Source: Nitrospiraceae bacterium (lineage in GTDB: Bacteria; Nitrospirota; Nitrospiria; Nitrospirales; Nitrospiraceae). From it: 64,000 nt of DNA. Location: the NCBI GenBank assembly GCA_919902505.1, contig CAKKRE010000014.1, forward strand, positions 1 through 64,000, written 5' to 3'. Below the pieces are notes generated by a model. That model saw only the letters and a list, made by a program, of their open reading frames with translations. It was not told where the DNA came from and made no database searches. This document shows, piece after piece, positions 49,073-58,872 of this stretch. Numbering within the stretch: the stretch's first letter is position 1; each line of letters opens with the position of its first letter. The position numbers and the translations under genes were made by a program.

Positions 49073-50196
49073 TCCCCTAGAAACTCGCGGCAAATCAGAT
49101 CGTGAATGAGCGGACGGAATGTCTTGATCCGTTCATTTTTCCTCGTCGGATGTACCCGGTTGGACAGCAGCACCACCTCCAATTCCTTGACCGGATCAAT
49201 CCATAGCGAAGTCCCGGTATAGCCGAGATGCCCGAATGATTCGGGCGTGAAGCGCGTTCCGGAAGAAGACGGGGCTGACGGCGTATCCCACCCCAAGGCC
49301 CAGCTGGCATTCGGTACTCCCTGCTGCCGGGTCGTAAACAACGTGACGAGCTCAGGACGTAACAATCCCGTCTTCCCGCGCCGGCCATCCATCCACGCCT
49401 TCGCCACCGCGAGGACCGCGCGCGCACCGCCGAACAACCCGGCATGGCCGGCCACGCCGCCCAGCGCAAAGGCATTTTCATCGTGCACTTCGCCGCACAA
49501 CGTGCGTCCCCTCCAAGGATCGTCTTCGGTCGGAGCGATCGCATGTGATTCCAATGAGGCGGCAGGCATGGCCTGCGACCCGCGCGGGATGTACGCAAGC
49601 GGCTGCGCCTCAAGCGAACGATAGATCTGGCTGTTGCAAAATTGGTCCAGCGACTCACCGGCCAGTCGCTCCACCGCCCATCCCAGCAACATGAAACCCA
49701 GGTCGCTATAGAGACTGCGTGAGCCCCGCTCGTAGATCAACTCCTCCTGCGCGATGTAGCCCAGCACCGCCTCGCGCGCCGATGACGCTCCCTGGAATCC
49801 GGACCAGACCGCGTCAAGCAAAACCAGCCGCTCGTAATAAGGTCGCCACCCGGGAAGCCCCGAGCTGTGAGTGAGCAACTGCCGTAGAGTCGCAGAACCG
49901 ACCGCGCTTCCCTGGAGCTCAATCAGGATGCGATCGATCCGATCATCCAGCGTCAGCTTGCCGCGCTGCATCAGCAACAGCAACGCGGTAGTAGTCGCCA
50001 GCACCTTGGTCAGAGAGGCCAGGTCGTAGCAGGTGTGGATCGTCACCCCCTCGCCCGGAATCTGCGGGGACAGGCGGCCGACGGCACCTTCATAGACCAA
50101 CGTTCCTCGCAATCGGACAGCCAACACCGCGCCGGGAAAGGTGCCGTCATCGACCGCGGCCTGCAATGCGGCCTGAATGGGATGAGGTGTTACCAT
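49069..50196 (-). CDS. Serine hydrolase, class C beta-lactamase-like
   Basis: 375 residues. The catalytic Ser-x-x-Lys is Ser61/Lys64 in LASLTKVLATT, the Tyr is Tyr163 in LYSDLGFML (where true beta-lactamases have YxN), and the third motif is HLG (323-325) in HLGYTGTSLW. These features fit the esterase/D-aminopeptidase-like branch rather than an antibiotic resistance enzyme. No clear signal peptide is seen, so it may be cytoplasmic. Start: ATG at 50196. It is followed by nothing in its direction; upstream are divIVA and the division cluster, so a role with peptidoglycan fragments is possible. Confidence 0.85.
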   Translation of the reverse strand: MVTPHPIQAALQAAVDDGTFPGAVLAVRLRGTLVYEGAVGRLSPQIPGEGVTIHTCYDLASLTKVLATTTALLLLMQRGKLTLDDRIDRILIELQGSAVGSATLRQLLTHSSGLPGWRPYYERLVLLDAVWSGFQGASSAREAVLGYIAQEELIYERGSRSLYSDLGFMLLGWAVERLAGESLDQFCNSQIYRSLEAQPLAYIPRGSQAMPAASLESHAIAPTEDDPWRGRTLCGEVHDENAFALGGVAGHAGLFGGARAVLAVAKAWMDGRRGKTGLLRPELVTLFTTRQQGVPNASWALGWDTPSAPSSSGTRFTPESFGHLGYTGTSLWIDPVKELEVVLLSNRVHPTRKNERIKTFRPLIHDLICREFLGD

Positions 50197-50306
50197 GGAT
50201 GCGCGCCTATATGAGATTCACGGAGAGAGGACAGGGGAATGGAAGAGTGGAGCCCCCCGGCAACCCCGCCGAAGGCGGAATCGAAGTCCCAAGGGGCGCA
50301 AGATGC

Positions 50307-50819
50307 TCAACGCGCCGTGCTTGATTCGCCGGCCAGCTTTCCTTCGACCGAAGCCGCATCCGACTGGTAGGCATCGCTTTCTTCCACTTCCAACATACGC
50401 TCGAACGAGCGCAGGGTTGAACGGAATCGCTCCACCATCATCAGACGCTGTTTCTGGAGATCCGCGAGACCACGTTGCATGTCGGAGAGACTCACCCGGG
50501 CCTGCCGGATGATCTCACTCGCCTTCAGCTCCGCTTCCTTCACAATCAGGTCGGACTCGCGCTGCGCAGACCGTTTCACATCCTCGGCCAACGTCTGGGC
50601 TGAGACCAAGGTATTCGAGAGCGTCGTCTCCGTGCGTCGCAAGTCGGTGACCTGCTGCTCGGTCGCGGTCAGCTTTTCACGAAGCGCACTGTTCTCTCGA
50701 TTCAAGTTCTCGACGGTCAATGCCAGCTCCTCGAGGAACCGGTTCACTTCGTCCCGGTCATAACCCCGGAACTTGACCTGAAAGACCATCTGCTGAATGT
50801 CGATGGGAGTGATTTTCAT
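50307..50819 (-). CDS. divIVA: DivIVA-domain cell division/polarity protein
   Basis: 170 residues. It begins MKITPIDIQQMVFQVKFRGYDRDEVNRFLE, here given as two parts: the membrane-binding turn KITPIDIQ and FRGYDRDEVNRFL, both diagnostic. The rest (~30-150) is a long coiled coil. DivIVA proteins sense membrane curvature and recruit partners to poles and septa. It is the last gene of the dcw block. The gap to the serine hydrolase (50197-50306) shows a GC-rich stretch but no gene. Confidence 0.92.
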   Translation of the reverse strand: MKITPIDIQQMVFQVKFRGYDRDEVNRFLEELALTVENLNRENSALREKLTATEQQVTDLRRTETTLSNTLVSAQTLAEDVKRSAQRESDLIVKEAELKASEIIRQARVSLSDMQRGLADLQKQRLMMVERFRSTLRSFERMLEVEESDAYQSDAASVEGKLAGESSTAR

Positions 50820-50840
50820 ACGACACCTCTTCCCCGACGG

Positions 50841-51137
50841 TTAATGCATCCGCACGGCGATATCCCGTAACGATTGAACCACGGCATATTGCAAAAAGAC
50901 AAGAATCAGAATCGCGATCATCGGCGACAGATCCATGCCCATGCGCCATCCTACCAGCCGACGGATCGGCGTCAGCACCGGCTCCGTCGCGCGCTCCAAA
51001 AATTGCACGATCGGATTCCACGGATCCGGATTGACCCACGAAATCAACGCGCGGGCGATGATGACCCACATGTACAGCCACAACACCGTATCCAACACCG
51101 TGGCAGTCCCCTGCAGCACATTGCTCATCACAAACAT
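50841..51137 (-). CDS. yggT: YggT family membrane protein
   Basis: 98 residues with two hydrophobic stretches, VLDTVLWLYMWVIIARALIS and ILILVFLQYAVVQSL, around the family motif SWVNPDPWNPIVQFLERATEP followed by PIRRL. YggT is linked with osmotic or division functions but has no firm biochemical role. Start: ATG at 51137, overlapping the proC stop; ATG 51128 is also possible. Confidence 0.9.
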   Translation of the reverse strand: MFVMSNVLQGTATVLDTVLWLYMWVIIARALISWVNPDPWNPIVQFLERATEPVLTPIRRLVGWRMGMDLSPMIAILILVFLQYAVVQSLRDIAVRMH

Positions 51138-51943
51138 CAGCGTCCCAACTCCTGTGAACGTTTTGTGGCCGCCTCGACGGCCGCCATCAGGCAGCTCCGC
51201 AGCCCGCCGGCCTCCAACTGATACAACCCGGCGATCGTGGTGCCTCCCGGCGACGCCACCTGATCCTTCAACTTGGCCGGATGTTCACCCCGCTCCAAGA
51301 CCATTTTCGCGGCGCCCAGAACCGTCTGCGCGGCCAGGAGTTCCGCAGTTGCCCGCGGCAATCCCATCCGGACCCCGCCGTCTGCCAATGCTTCAATCGC
51401 GACGAATACATAGGCGGGTCCGCTTCCGCTCAGACCGGTCACCGCATCCATGAGTCGTTCCTCGACCGACACGACCGAGCCGACCGCAGCAAATAATGTC
51501 CGCACTGCACCCAGATCGTCAGATTGGAGATCGGGCTGATAGGTCAATGCCGTCACCCCTTCACGCACCAAGGCGGGGGTATTGGGCATCGCCCGGACGA
51601 TGCCTCTGGGCGTCACGATCCGCTCGCGAATCCAGGCGGTCGTCACACCGGCGGCGATGGAGACGACCAGTTTCCCGGCGCAGGCCTGCCCCGCATCACT
51701 GAGCACCGCCGGCATCGCCTGCGGTTTCACCGCGAGAACCACCAGATCGGCCCCGAGGACCGCCTTCGCATTCTCATCGCCGACGCGAATGCCGAAGCGC
51801 GATTTCAACACATCGCGACGCGCGGCAACCGGGTCCGTCGCGCAAATGGATGCAGGCTCACAGGCCCCCGCGGCCAGCAGCCCGCCGATCAGGGCCTCCG
51901 CCATTTGCCCGCCTCCGAGGAATGCAATCGGTTTTGTCAGCAT
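51137..51943 (-). CDS. proC: Pyrroline-5-carboxylate reductase
   Basis: 268 residues. The last step of proline synthesis, reducing pyrroline-5-carboxylate with NAD(P)H. N-terminal Rossmann motif IAFLGGGQMAEALIGGL; VLAVKPQAMPAVL and RAMPNTPALVREGVTAL in the middle; the signature near the C-terminus is QVASPGGTTIAGLYQLEAGG. Start: ATG at 51943 with GAGGTGAG upstream, four bases after yggS ends. Confidence 0.96.
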   Translation of the reverse strand: MLTKPIAFLGGGQMAEALIGGLLAAGACEPASICATDPVAARRDVLKSRFGIRVGDENAKAVLGADLVVLAVKPQAMPAVLSDAGQACAGKLVVSIAAGVTTAWIRERIVTPRGIVRAMPNTPALVREGVTALTYQPDLQSDDLGAVRTLFAAVGSVVSVEERLMDAVTGLSGSGPAYVFVAIEALADGGVRMGLPRATAELLAAQTVLGAAKMVLERGEHPAKLKDQVASPGGTTIAGLYQLEAGGLRSCLMAAVEAATKRSQELGR

Positions 51944-51947
51944 CGAT

Positions 51948-52655
51948 TTACTCACCTCGCGCTCCGAAAATCGCCGTTCCGACTCGCACGTACGTCGCCC
52001 CTTCCTCAATCGCAACGGGATAGTCGTGCGACATGCCCATCGAGAGTTCCTGCATATTAATGTTCCTGTACCCCCGCGCTGTCAATGTCTGAGCGAGGGT
52101 CCGGAGTTGTCGAAAGTAGGGCCGCGCGTCGTCCGCCGTCGGAGTGGGTGGGGGAATGGCCATGAGGCCGCGAATATCCAGCTGCTCGAGCCCGTTCAGG
52201 GATTCCAGTGCCGCCACCAGTGTCGTTGGCTCAAATCCTCCCTTGCTGACTTCTCCAGCAAGATTCACTTCCAGCAGGACACGTTGCCGCAGCCCCGCGG
52301 CCTTCGCCTGACGGTCGATCTCTTCCGCCAGTGCGAGACTATCGACGGAATGAATCGTCTCAAATCGCCCGATGACCGATTTCACCTTGCGCCGTTGCAG
52401 GCTGCCGATAAAGTGCCACACGACCCCTTCGCGCCCTAACGTGTCGATTTTCGGCAAGGCTTCCTGGAGACGGTTTTCTCCAAGATATCGGATGCCGGCG
52501 TCCACTGCCTGACGCAGCCGTTCAACGGATACGGTTTTGGACGCGGCAATGAGACGAACAGACTCCGGCGGGCGCCCCGCACGGGCGGCCGCACGTTGCA
52601 TTTCGTCGAGCACCGCTCGAACCCGACCCGCAATCGTCCCCAGCTCTACATCCAT
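51948..52655 (-). CDS. yggS: YggS family pyridoxal phosphate-binding protein
   Basis: 235 residues. A TIM barrel that binds pyridoxal 5'-phosphate through Lys40 in LIAASKTVS; GENRLQEALPKI, WHFIGSLQRRKVK and LSMGMSHDYPVAIEEGAT are family marks. It buffers PLP and affects amino acid balance, with no catalytic activity known. Start: ATG at 52655. Neighbour of proC in very many bacteria. Confidence 0.96.
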   Translation of the reverse strand: MDVELGTIAGRVRAVLDEMQRAAARAGRPPESVRLIAASKTVSVERLRQAVDAGIRYLGENRLQEALPKIDTLGREGVVWHFIGSLQRRKVKSVIGRFETIHSVDSLALAEEIDRQAKAAGLRQRVLLEVNLAGEVSKGGFEPTTLVAALESLNGLEQLDIRGLMAIPPPTPTADDARPYFRQLRTLAQTLTARGYRNINMQELSMGMSHDYPVAIEEGATYVRVGTAIFGARGE

Positions 52656-52756
52656 CCTGCCGCCTTGCGGATTGCTCCATGTGCAGCGTCACCCTATGCC
52701 ATCCCCGAGCAGGTGATTCGAGCGGTGCCGGACATCACACCGACCGGGAACCGATC

Positions 52757-53500
52757 TCAAGCCGACCGGCGAGGCACGAGTGCAATCCCGCTGACCATCG
52801 TGGCCTTCACCACACCGTCGCGGCGATAACTATAAAATCGCTCGGGCTGGCAAATCGTGCAGGCATCGATCGTGGCGACTCGTTCCGCAGCCAGCCCGTC
52901 AGCCAACGCTTGCCGACGCACAAATGCGCGCAAGTCGAGATGCACCTTCTGACTGTTCACCGGCTTCACGACAGATCGCCACTCGGGGAACACCTCCCGC
53001 AGTCGCGCAAGCACCGGCTCATCCACTTCGTAACAGCAGGGACCGGCGGAAGGACCGATCGCCATCTGTAGCCGATCCACGGTCGTCCCGAACCGGCTCA
53101 CCATCAAGGCCACCGTCTTCGGCACAATACCGGCCACCGCACCCCGCCAGCCTGCATGGATCGCCGCAACCACCCGTCGCTCCGGATCGTGCAGAAGCAC
53201 CGGCACGCAATCCGCGGTTCGCACGGTCACCATCACTCCCGGCTGATCGGTCACCAACGCGTCCCAGCCACCTTCGAAAACATCGCCCGGCTTGACCGGC
53301 TGATCGACGATCAGCGCATCCGTCCCGTGAACCTGTTTGACGGACAAGATCACGCTCGCCCCTCGCTCGCGATGCGGGGTCCCTGGCGCAGCGGCACGAC
53401 CCGGTGTCACCGAGACGGACGACAACCGGGTGCCGAAAAAATGTTCCACCCCATCCGCGGCCGTCGCAAACGACGGCGCGGTGATCACATCTGACACCAT
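52757..53500 (-). CDS. pgeF: Polyphenol-oxidase/laccase-domain purine nucleoside phosphorylase (PgeF/YfiH)
   Basis: 247 residues. The zinc site is given by VKQVHGTD, RTADCVPVLL and AAIHAGWRG (His, Cys, His), all intact. Members act on purine nucleosides (phosphorolysis, adenosine deamination), and in Escherichia coli the homologue edits peptidoglycan precursors, which fits its place right after ftsZ. Start: ATG at 53500; the frame is open to 53575 inside ftsZ. Followed by yggS after 101 bases. Confidence 0.93.
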   Translation of the reverse strand: MVSDVITAPSFATAADGVEHFFGTRLSSVSVTPGRAAAPGTPHRERGASVILSVKQVHGTDALIVDQPVKPGDVFEGGWDALVTDQPGVMVTVRTADCVPVLLHDPERRVVAAIHAGWRGAVAGIVPKTVALMVSRFGTTVDRLQMAIGPSAGPCCYEVDEPVLARLREVFPEWRSVVKPVNSQKVHLDLRAFVRRQALADGLAAERVATIDACTICQPERFYSYRRDGVVKATMVSGIALVPRRSA

Positions 53501-53540
53501 CCCGGTTCCAAGCCTCGCAGCTACCGCTATCGCTTCATGC

Positions 53541-54743
53541 TCAGTCTGCCTGCTTGCGCAGGAAGGTCGGCACATCCCATTCGTCGTCGCCGACGACCGC
53601 GATCCGCTCCACGGCTTCCCGGGTCTCGCTCATGCGGCGTAGGAAGGTCGGCCGATCCAAGTCTTTATGGGGCCGGTCCGATCCCGTGGCATGCACGCCG
53701 GTCAGCACCTGTTGCGCCGGGCGCCCATTGGGGGTCCGCACCGCAGGGCGTTCCGCCGTCACGGCCGGTCGCGCAGCCGGTTGTTCTTCGCGCTCGAACC
53801 CGGTCGCAATCACGGTCACGATCAGGTCATCGCCGATCTCAGGGTTGATGACCTGTCCGACGATGATGTTCGCTTCGGCATCCGCCGCATGCTGAACGAT
53901 CGACGCCGCTTCTTCCACTTCGTGCAACGACATGTTCGGGCCGCCTGTGATATTCAGCAGGACGCCGCGAGCGCCTTCGACGCTGCCCTCTTCCAACAAG
54001 GGACTGCAGATCGCTTTCTGCGCCGCTTCCTGCGCCCGGTTGGCGCCACGGCCGATGCCCATCCCCATCACCGCGCGACCCGTGTGTGCCATGATGGTCC
54101 GCACATCGGCAAAGTCCACATTGACCAACCCGATGGTCGTGATCACGTCCGCAATGCCTTGAATAGCCTGGCGCAACACATCGTCCGCCACCTTGAACGC
54201 ATCCAGCAACGGGGTCGCCTTGTCCACGATTCCCAGCAACCGTTGGTTCGGGATAATCAGCAACGTATCCACGTGCCGACCGAGATCGCGAATGCCTTCC
54301 TCGGCATGGCTCATCCGCCGATGTCCTTCATACTGGAAGGGCTTGGTCACGACCGCGACGGTCAGGATCCCCAGTTCACGCGCAATACTGGCCACGATCG
54401 GAGCCGCGCCCGTCCCGGTGCCGCCGCCCATGCCGGCGGTGACGAACACCATATCGGCGCCCACCAGACTCTCGCGAATCTCATCTTTGCTTTCCAACGC
54501 GGCGTCGCGTCCCACTTCGGGCTTGGCGCCGGCGCCGAGACCGCGCGTCCGTTCCGGACCGATCTGAATCTTATAGGATGCCTGGGATCGTTCGAGTGCC
54601 TGCACATCCGTATTTGCCGCCACGAAATCGACCCGGCACAATCCGCCGGTGATCATCGTATTGACGGCGTTGCACCCCGCTCCTCCGACCCCGATCACTT
54701 TGATGCGAACGGGTGATTGCGGCTCCTCTTGAAATGAAAACAT
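53541..54743 (-). CDS. ftsZ: Cell division protein FtsZ
   Basis: 400 residues. The tubulin-like GTPase that forms the Z-ring. N-terminal [18 protein letters not shown], then the tubulin signature [17 protein letters not shown], and the T7 loop [11 protein letters not shown] with its catalytic acids. The variable linker (~320-380) is rich in Ala, Pro and Arg, and the C-terminal end is [12 protein letters not shown], a typical FtsA/ZipA-binding tail. Start: ATG at 54743 with GGGAGG upstream; the longer frame is not supported. Confidence 0.98.
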   Translation of the reverse strand: MFSFQEEPQSPVRIKVIGVGGAGCNAVNTMITGGLCRVDFVAANTDVQALERSQASYKIQIGPERTRGLGAGAKPEVGRDAALESKDEIRESLVGADMVFVTAGMGGGTGTGAAPIVASIARELGILTVAVVTKPFQYEGHRRMSHAEEGIRDLGRHVDTLLIIPNQRLLGIVDKATPLLDAFKVADDVLRQAIQGIADVITTIGLVNVDFADVRTIMAHTGRAVMGMGIGRGANRAQEAAQKAICSPLLEEGSVEGARGVLLNITGGPNMSLHEVEEAASIVQHAADAEANIIVGQVINPEIGDDLIVTVIATGFEREEQPAARPAVTAERPAVRTPNGRPAQQVLTGVHATGSDRPHKDLDRPTFLRRMSETREAVERIAVVGDDEWDVPTFLRKQAD

Positions 54744-54797
54744 CGTGGCACCTCCCTTGACGATGGTGCGGACGTGGTCTGAAGCCGTCCGCAAAAG

Positions 54798-56042
54798 TTA
54801 GAAAAACTCGAACATCCACGATCGCATCCGATCGAACACTTTCCCCAACCCTTTGCCGTGACGGATGCCGGCAGCCTCCAAGTTGTCGGCATGTTGACGT
54901 GCATGCAACAACAGCCCGACACCGGTCGCGTGCATCGGGTTGCTGACGATATCGCGCAACCCACCGATGCCCGTCGGCATGCCGCGGCGAGCCGGCAGAT
55001 TCAGCCCTCGCTCCGCAGCATCCGGCATCCCTTCCAATAGTGAGGTCCCGCCCGTGATCACCACGCCGGCGCCCAGCATGCCTTCATAGCCGGCGCGCAC
55101 GATTTCGCGCTTGACCAGATCGAACATTTCTTCGACGCGCGGTTCGAGAATCTCGGCGATATCTCGGCGCGTGAATTGCCGCGGCGGCCGATCGCCCACG
55201 GACGGCACTTCCACCATTTGATGCCCGTGCACCAGCTCGGTGCGGGCGATGCCATGCTGCACTTTGATTTTTTCCGCGTCGGTTTGCGAGGTCAGTAGCC
55301 CAATGGCCAGATCCTTCGTCAGATTCTGTCCGCCGATCGGGAGCACCGCCGTGTGACGGATGCTGCCGTCGAGGAAGATCGCCAAATCGGTCGTGCCGCC
55401 GCCCAGGTCCACCATGGCGACTCCCAACTCCCGTTCTTCGGCGCTCAGCACGGCCTCGCTCGAGGCGAGGGGCTGCAGAATAATGTCCACGACATCGAGC
55501 CCGGCCCGATTGACACTCTTGATGATGTTCTGCGCCGACGTCACCGCGCCGGTAATGACATGGACGTTGACCTCCAGCCGGTTGCCGGACATGCCCAACG
55601 GCTCGCGCACGCCTTCCTGATCGTCGACCATGAATTCGCGCGGCAACACGTGCAAGATGCGACGCTCGTGAGGAATGACGGCGAGAGTGCGCGCACTTTC
55701 CACCGCACGACTGATGTCGTCGCGCGTCACTTCCTGTTTTTTGAGGGCCACGACGCCCTTGAGGTTTTCCCCGGAAATATGGCTCCCCGCGATGCCCGTA
55801 TAGACCGAATTGATCTGCACGGCCGCCATGAGCTCTGCTTCCTCAACCGCCTTCTTGATCGACTCCACCGTACTCTCGATATTGACCACCACACCCTTGC
55901 GAAGCCCGCGCGAGGGGCAGGAGCCGACACCGATGATATTCAGCGGGCCCTCCTCCGGCACTTCGGCGACAATCGCACAGATCTTGGTGGTCCCGATGTC
56001 GAGTCCGACCAGGATATGATCCCGCTTAGACACTCGGCTCAC
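54798..56042 (-). CDS. ftsA: Cell division protein FtsA
   Basis: 414 residues. An actin-like ATPase that ties FtsZ to the membrane. LVGLDIGTTKICAIVAEV is the phosphate-1 motif; VVDIILQPLASSEAVL and MVDLGGGTTDLAIFLDGS give phosphate-2, and VVITGGTSLLEGM the adenosine motif. The C-terminus ends RMRSWMFEFF, a short amphipathic membrane-targeting helix. The ATG at 56042 overlaps the ftsQ stop by four bases. Confidence 0.97.
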   Translation of the reverse strand: MSRVSKRDHILVGLDIGTTKICAIVAEVPEEGPLNIIGVGSCPSRGLRKGVVVNIESTVESIKKAVEEAELMAAVQINSVYTGIAGSHISGENLKGVVALKKQEVTRDDISRAVESARTLAVIPHERRILHVLPREFMVDDQEGVREPLGMSGNRLEVNVHVITGAVTSAQNIIKSVNRAGLDVVDIILQPLASSEAVLSAEERELGVAMVDLGGGTTDLAIFLDGSIRHTAVLPIGGQNLTKDLAIGLLTSQTDAEKIKVQHGIARTELVHGHQMVEVPSVGDRPPRQFTRRDIAEILEPRVEEMFDLVKREIVRAGYEGMLGAGVVITGGTSLLEGMPDAAERGLNLPARRGMPTGIGGLRDIVSNPMHATGVGLLLHARQHADNLEAAGIRHGKGLGKVFDRMRSWMFEFF

Positions 56043-56908
56043 CCCCTTCCCCGAACAATGACGCGGTCGGCAAAGCGAAGATCGATTTCATTCGCCCTGG
56101 CGCCCTCGCCGTCAAAAGCCACATCACGCAGTGCGGGCCGCATTTTGAGAAACCGATACCATTGTTGATTCATCGACGACTCACTGAATTGAAACGTGAC
56201 GCCCTGAACCTCGACCACCAAGTTATTGAGATTCCCCACGTTGATGTCCGGCCGTCCTCCGGTCGTCTGCCCGACCATGCGGGCCAGGGCCGCACCGACT
56301 TGCACCGGGCGGCGATCGTCTGGTTTCCCCTGCACGAGCCGCTTGCCGTCGACACCGGACAACATCGGCAGGGTCGGGTCATCCGCCGACCCGAGATGAG
56401 CCAGCAGGAACCCGTCCGAATCGGCCAGGAGGTTCTCCGCCAACGTGCGCACCACCACCGCTGGTTCCCGCTCGACGATGTCGATGTGAATCTCGTGTAA
56501 GGGCTTCAGCACCACCGTCGCATCCTTGATCCATGGATGGATCTTGATCCGGTCGGCCAGCCAGGACGGGTTAATGGAGTAGAGGGCGGTATCGGGCTTC
56601 AACGCCAGTCTCCCGATCACTTCTTTCCTCGTCACATGGTGCAGTCCGCTTACCGACACGGAGCGCACCAGAAACCATTCCCGCGTCAGAGGCCCCACTT
56701 CCCGTGCCAGGACGAACAGACCAGAACAACCACCGACCAGAACGGTCACCGTGGCGACCACCCGCAAGGTAATCAACAGGCCCCGCCCCAGCCTGGACCA
56801 ATACCCGCCCGTCTCACCGCTCCGATGGCGACCCAGCGCGGATTCCGAACGGGCATTCGCCCGCGGATTCACTTTAGCCGGGCGTACCTTGCGCCATCGC
56901 AACGACAT
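56039..56908 (-). CDS. ftsQ: Cell division protein FtsQ
   Basis: 289 residues. A basic cytoplasmic N-terminus (~45 residues, Arg/Lys-rich), one membrane helix (LLITLRVVATVTVLVGGCSG), then a periplasmic POTRA domain beginning FLVRSVSVSGLHHVTRKEV, with the following beta domain up to the end. FtsQ joins the divisome and recruits FtsL/FtsB. Start: ATG at 56908 with GAGG upstream; ddl ends only two bases before it. Overlaps ftsA by four bases. Confidence 0.95.
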   Translation of the reverse strand: MSLRWRKVRPAKVNPRANARSESALGRHRSGETGGYWSRLGRGLLITLRVVATVTVLVGGCSGLFVLAREVGPLTREWFLVRSVSVSGLHHVTRKEVIGRLALKPDTALYSINPSWLADRIKIHPWIKDATVVLKPLHEIHIDIVEREPAVVVRTLAENLLADSDGFLLAHLGSADDPTLPMLSGVDGKRLVQGKPDDRRPVQVGAALARMVGQTTGGRPDINVGNLNNLVVEVQGVTFQFSESSMNQQWYRFLKMRPALRDVAFDGEGARANEIDLRFADRVIVRGRG

Positions 56909-56910
56909 CG

Positions 56911-57909
56911 CTACCTCACAGCCCGAAATGAACCGACTCCGGCCCGCCGGAGCGCGGACTGGAGAATCCGCTCCGTCAATGCATCGTAGGACAGTCCGGC
57001 CTTCCCCGCCGCCATCGGCAGCAGACTCGTCTCCGTCATTCCCGGCACCGTGTTGATCTCGAGCACAAACGGCTTCCCCTTGGGCGTAATGCGGAAATCG
57101 ACCCGGGCCGCCCCGCTGCATCCCAAGGCCTCATAGGTCCGGATGGCCAGTTGTTTGATCTGCCGCGTGACCGCAGCCGGGAGCGGCGCCGGGCACAGAT
57201 ACTGGGTTCGACCTTTCTCATACTTCGCTGAGAAGTCATAAAATCCGTCTGGCGCCACGATCTCCACGGCCGGCAAGCCGGTTACGACTCCGTCGGAATC
57301 CCCCAACAACGACAGGGTCACCTCATGCCCGGGGATAAACGCCTCGACCATCGCTTCTTCGTCGTATCGGTGCGCCACACGAAGGGCTTCCTTCCAGTGC
57401 GACGGCTTCCGGACAATGGTCACCCCGATCGTGGAGCCCTGACTCGCCGGCTTGACGACCACAGGCAACTTCAACTTACAGGTGCTCAGCACTCGATTCA
57501 GACTGGGCGCTGTGCCGCGTAGCACCACCGTTCCGCGCGGGACCGGAATGCCCTGAGCCGCCAATTCCGTCTTGGTCACCACCTTATGCATCCCGATGGC
57601 GCTGGCCCGGACACCGGAACCCGTATAGGGAATGCCGAGGGTCTCCAAAAATCCCTGTATCGCCCCGTCCTCGCCTCCCGGTCCGTGCAGCGCCAGAAAC
57701 CCGATCTCAACCGCCTGATCCTGCAGCGTCTTGCAGAGATCCGGACCGACATCGATGGCCACCGCGTTGTAGCCGCTTCGCGCCAACGAGCGATACACAG
57801 CCTCGCCGGTTTTCAGCGACACTTCCCGTTCAGACGAGTGACCGCCCATCAGGACCCCGATTTTTGAACGCGTCAGCGGCTTCCGTTCCGTCACATCCAC
57901 TCCCTTCAT
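56911..57909 (-). CDS. ddl: D-alanine--D-alanine ligase
   Basis: 332 residues, ATP-grasp. The ligase joins two D-Ala for the peptidoglycan stem. IGVLMGGHSSEREVSLKTG is the N-terminal signature; LALHGPGGEDGAIQGFLE, VVKPASQGSTIGV and VDFRITPKGKPFVLEINTVP (metal site and catalytic loop) follow. Start: ATG at 57909; a GTG at 57894 has a better ribosome site (GGGAG) and is an equal alternative. Confidence 0.97.
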   Translation of the reverse strand: MKGVDVTERKPLTRSKIGVLMGGHSSEREVSLKTGEAVYRSLARSGYNAVAIDVGPDLCKTLQDQAVEIGFLALHGPGGEDGAIQGFLETLGIPYTGSGVRASAIGMHKVVTKTELAAQGIPVPRGTVVLRGTAPSLNRVLSTCKLKLPVVVKPASQGSTIGVTIVRKPSHWKEALRVAHRYDEEAMVEAFIPGHEVTLSLLGDSDGVVTGLPAVEIVAPDGFYDFSAKYEKGRTQYLCPAPLPAAVTRQIKQLAIRTYEALGCSGAARVDFRITPKGKPFVLEINTVPGMTETSLLPMAAGKAGLSYDALTERILQSALRRAGVGSFRAVR

Positions 57910-57918
57910 CGATCCGCA

Positions 57919-58851
57919 TCAGGCCTCACCGACCACCTTCAGTTCCAATTCCAGCTTCACGCCCGACACCTTTTTCACAGCCGCGCGGACCTTCTTGATC
58001 AACGCCAGCACATCGGCCGCGCGCGCATGGCCGAGGTTCACCATGAAATTCGCGTGCTTCTCCGACACCTGTGCGTCTCCGATGCGAGCCCCCTTCAGGC
58101 CCGCCGCGTCCACCAGGCGACCGGCGGAGTCCTGCGGAGGGTTCTTAAACACGCACCCGGCGCTCGGCAAGGTGAGCGGCTGGGTCTGCTTGCGATACTG
58201 CAGATAGTCCTTCACCGTCTTTTCAATTTGATCATGATCGCCGGGTCTCAACTGCACCCAGACTCCCGCCACGATGCCGCGCGGCACATGCGCCCGTCGA
58301 TAGCTGAACGGAATATCCGCGGCGGGAATATCCACCAGCCGGCCGCGTGGATCCACCATCCGGACGGCTTTGACGGAATCCTTCATTTCACCCAGGCGCG
58401 TTCCTGCATTCATCACGACGCACCCCGCCACGGTCCCGGGAATTCCGGCACCCCATTCCAAACCGGCGAGCGACCGACGGATGGTATAGCCGATCAACGT
58501 CGGCATGCCCACGCCCCCTTCTGCATAGAGCACATGGTCCGGCTCCTGGCGGATGGCTTTGAATCGCCGCAGACTGACCACAATTCCCCGGATGCCCCCG
58601 TCGCGAACGAGCAGATTGGTCCCGCCCACCACGAAGATCGGAACGTGTTCCGCACGAGCCTGTGCCACCACCCGGCAAAGGTCCTCCACATCGGACGGCT
58701 CCACCAGGACTTCCGCCGGTCCGCCGATGCGGAACGAGGTATAGGCCTGCAGCGAGGCCTCGTACGTGACCGCTCCACGGACCCCCTCAAGAATACGCGC
58801 CCAGTCTTTCCTGGTTCTTGCCGCATGATCTTTGCCCGCCGCACGTGACAC
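57919..58851 (-). CDS. murB: UDP-N-acetylenolpyruvoylglucosamine reductase
   Basis: 310 residues. A FAD enzyme that makes UDP-MurNAc. The FAD domain has SFRIGGPAEVLVEP, FVVGGTNLLVRDGGI and GAGIPGTVAGCVVMNAG; a SYRRAHVPRGIV segment and the catalytic serine/glutamate region (PSAGCVFKNP and KHANFMVNLGHA) follow. Type II MurB by the shortened loop region. Start: GTG at 58851. Confidence 0.97.
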   Translation of the reverse strand: MSRAAGKDHAARTRKDWARILEGVRGAVTYEASLQAYTSFRIGGPAEVLVEPSDVEDLCRVVAQARAEHVPIFVVGGTNLLVRDGGIRGIVVSLRRFKAIRQEPDHVLYAEGGVGMPTLIGYTIRRSLAGLEWGAGIPGTVAGCVVMNAGTRLGEMKDSVKAVRMVDPRGRLVDIPAADIPFSYRRAHVPRGIVAGVWVQLRPGDHDQIEKTVKDYLQYRKQTQPLTLPSAGCVFKNPPQDSAGRLVDAAGLKGARIGDAQVSEKHANFMVNLGHARAADVLALIKKVRAAVKKVSGVKLELELKVVGEA

Positions 58852-58872
58852 TCTTGTTCGCCTCGTCGCCCC

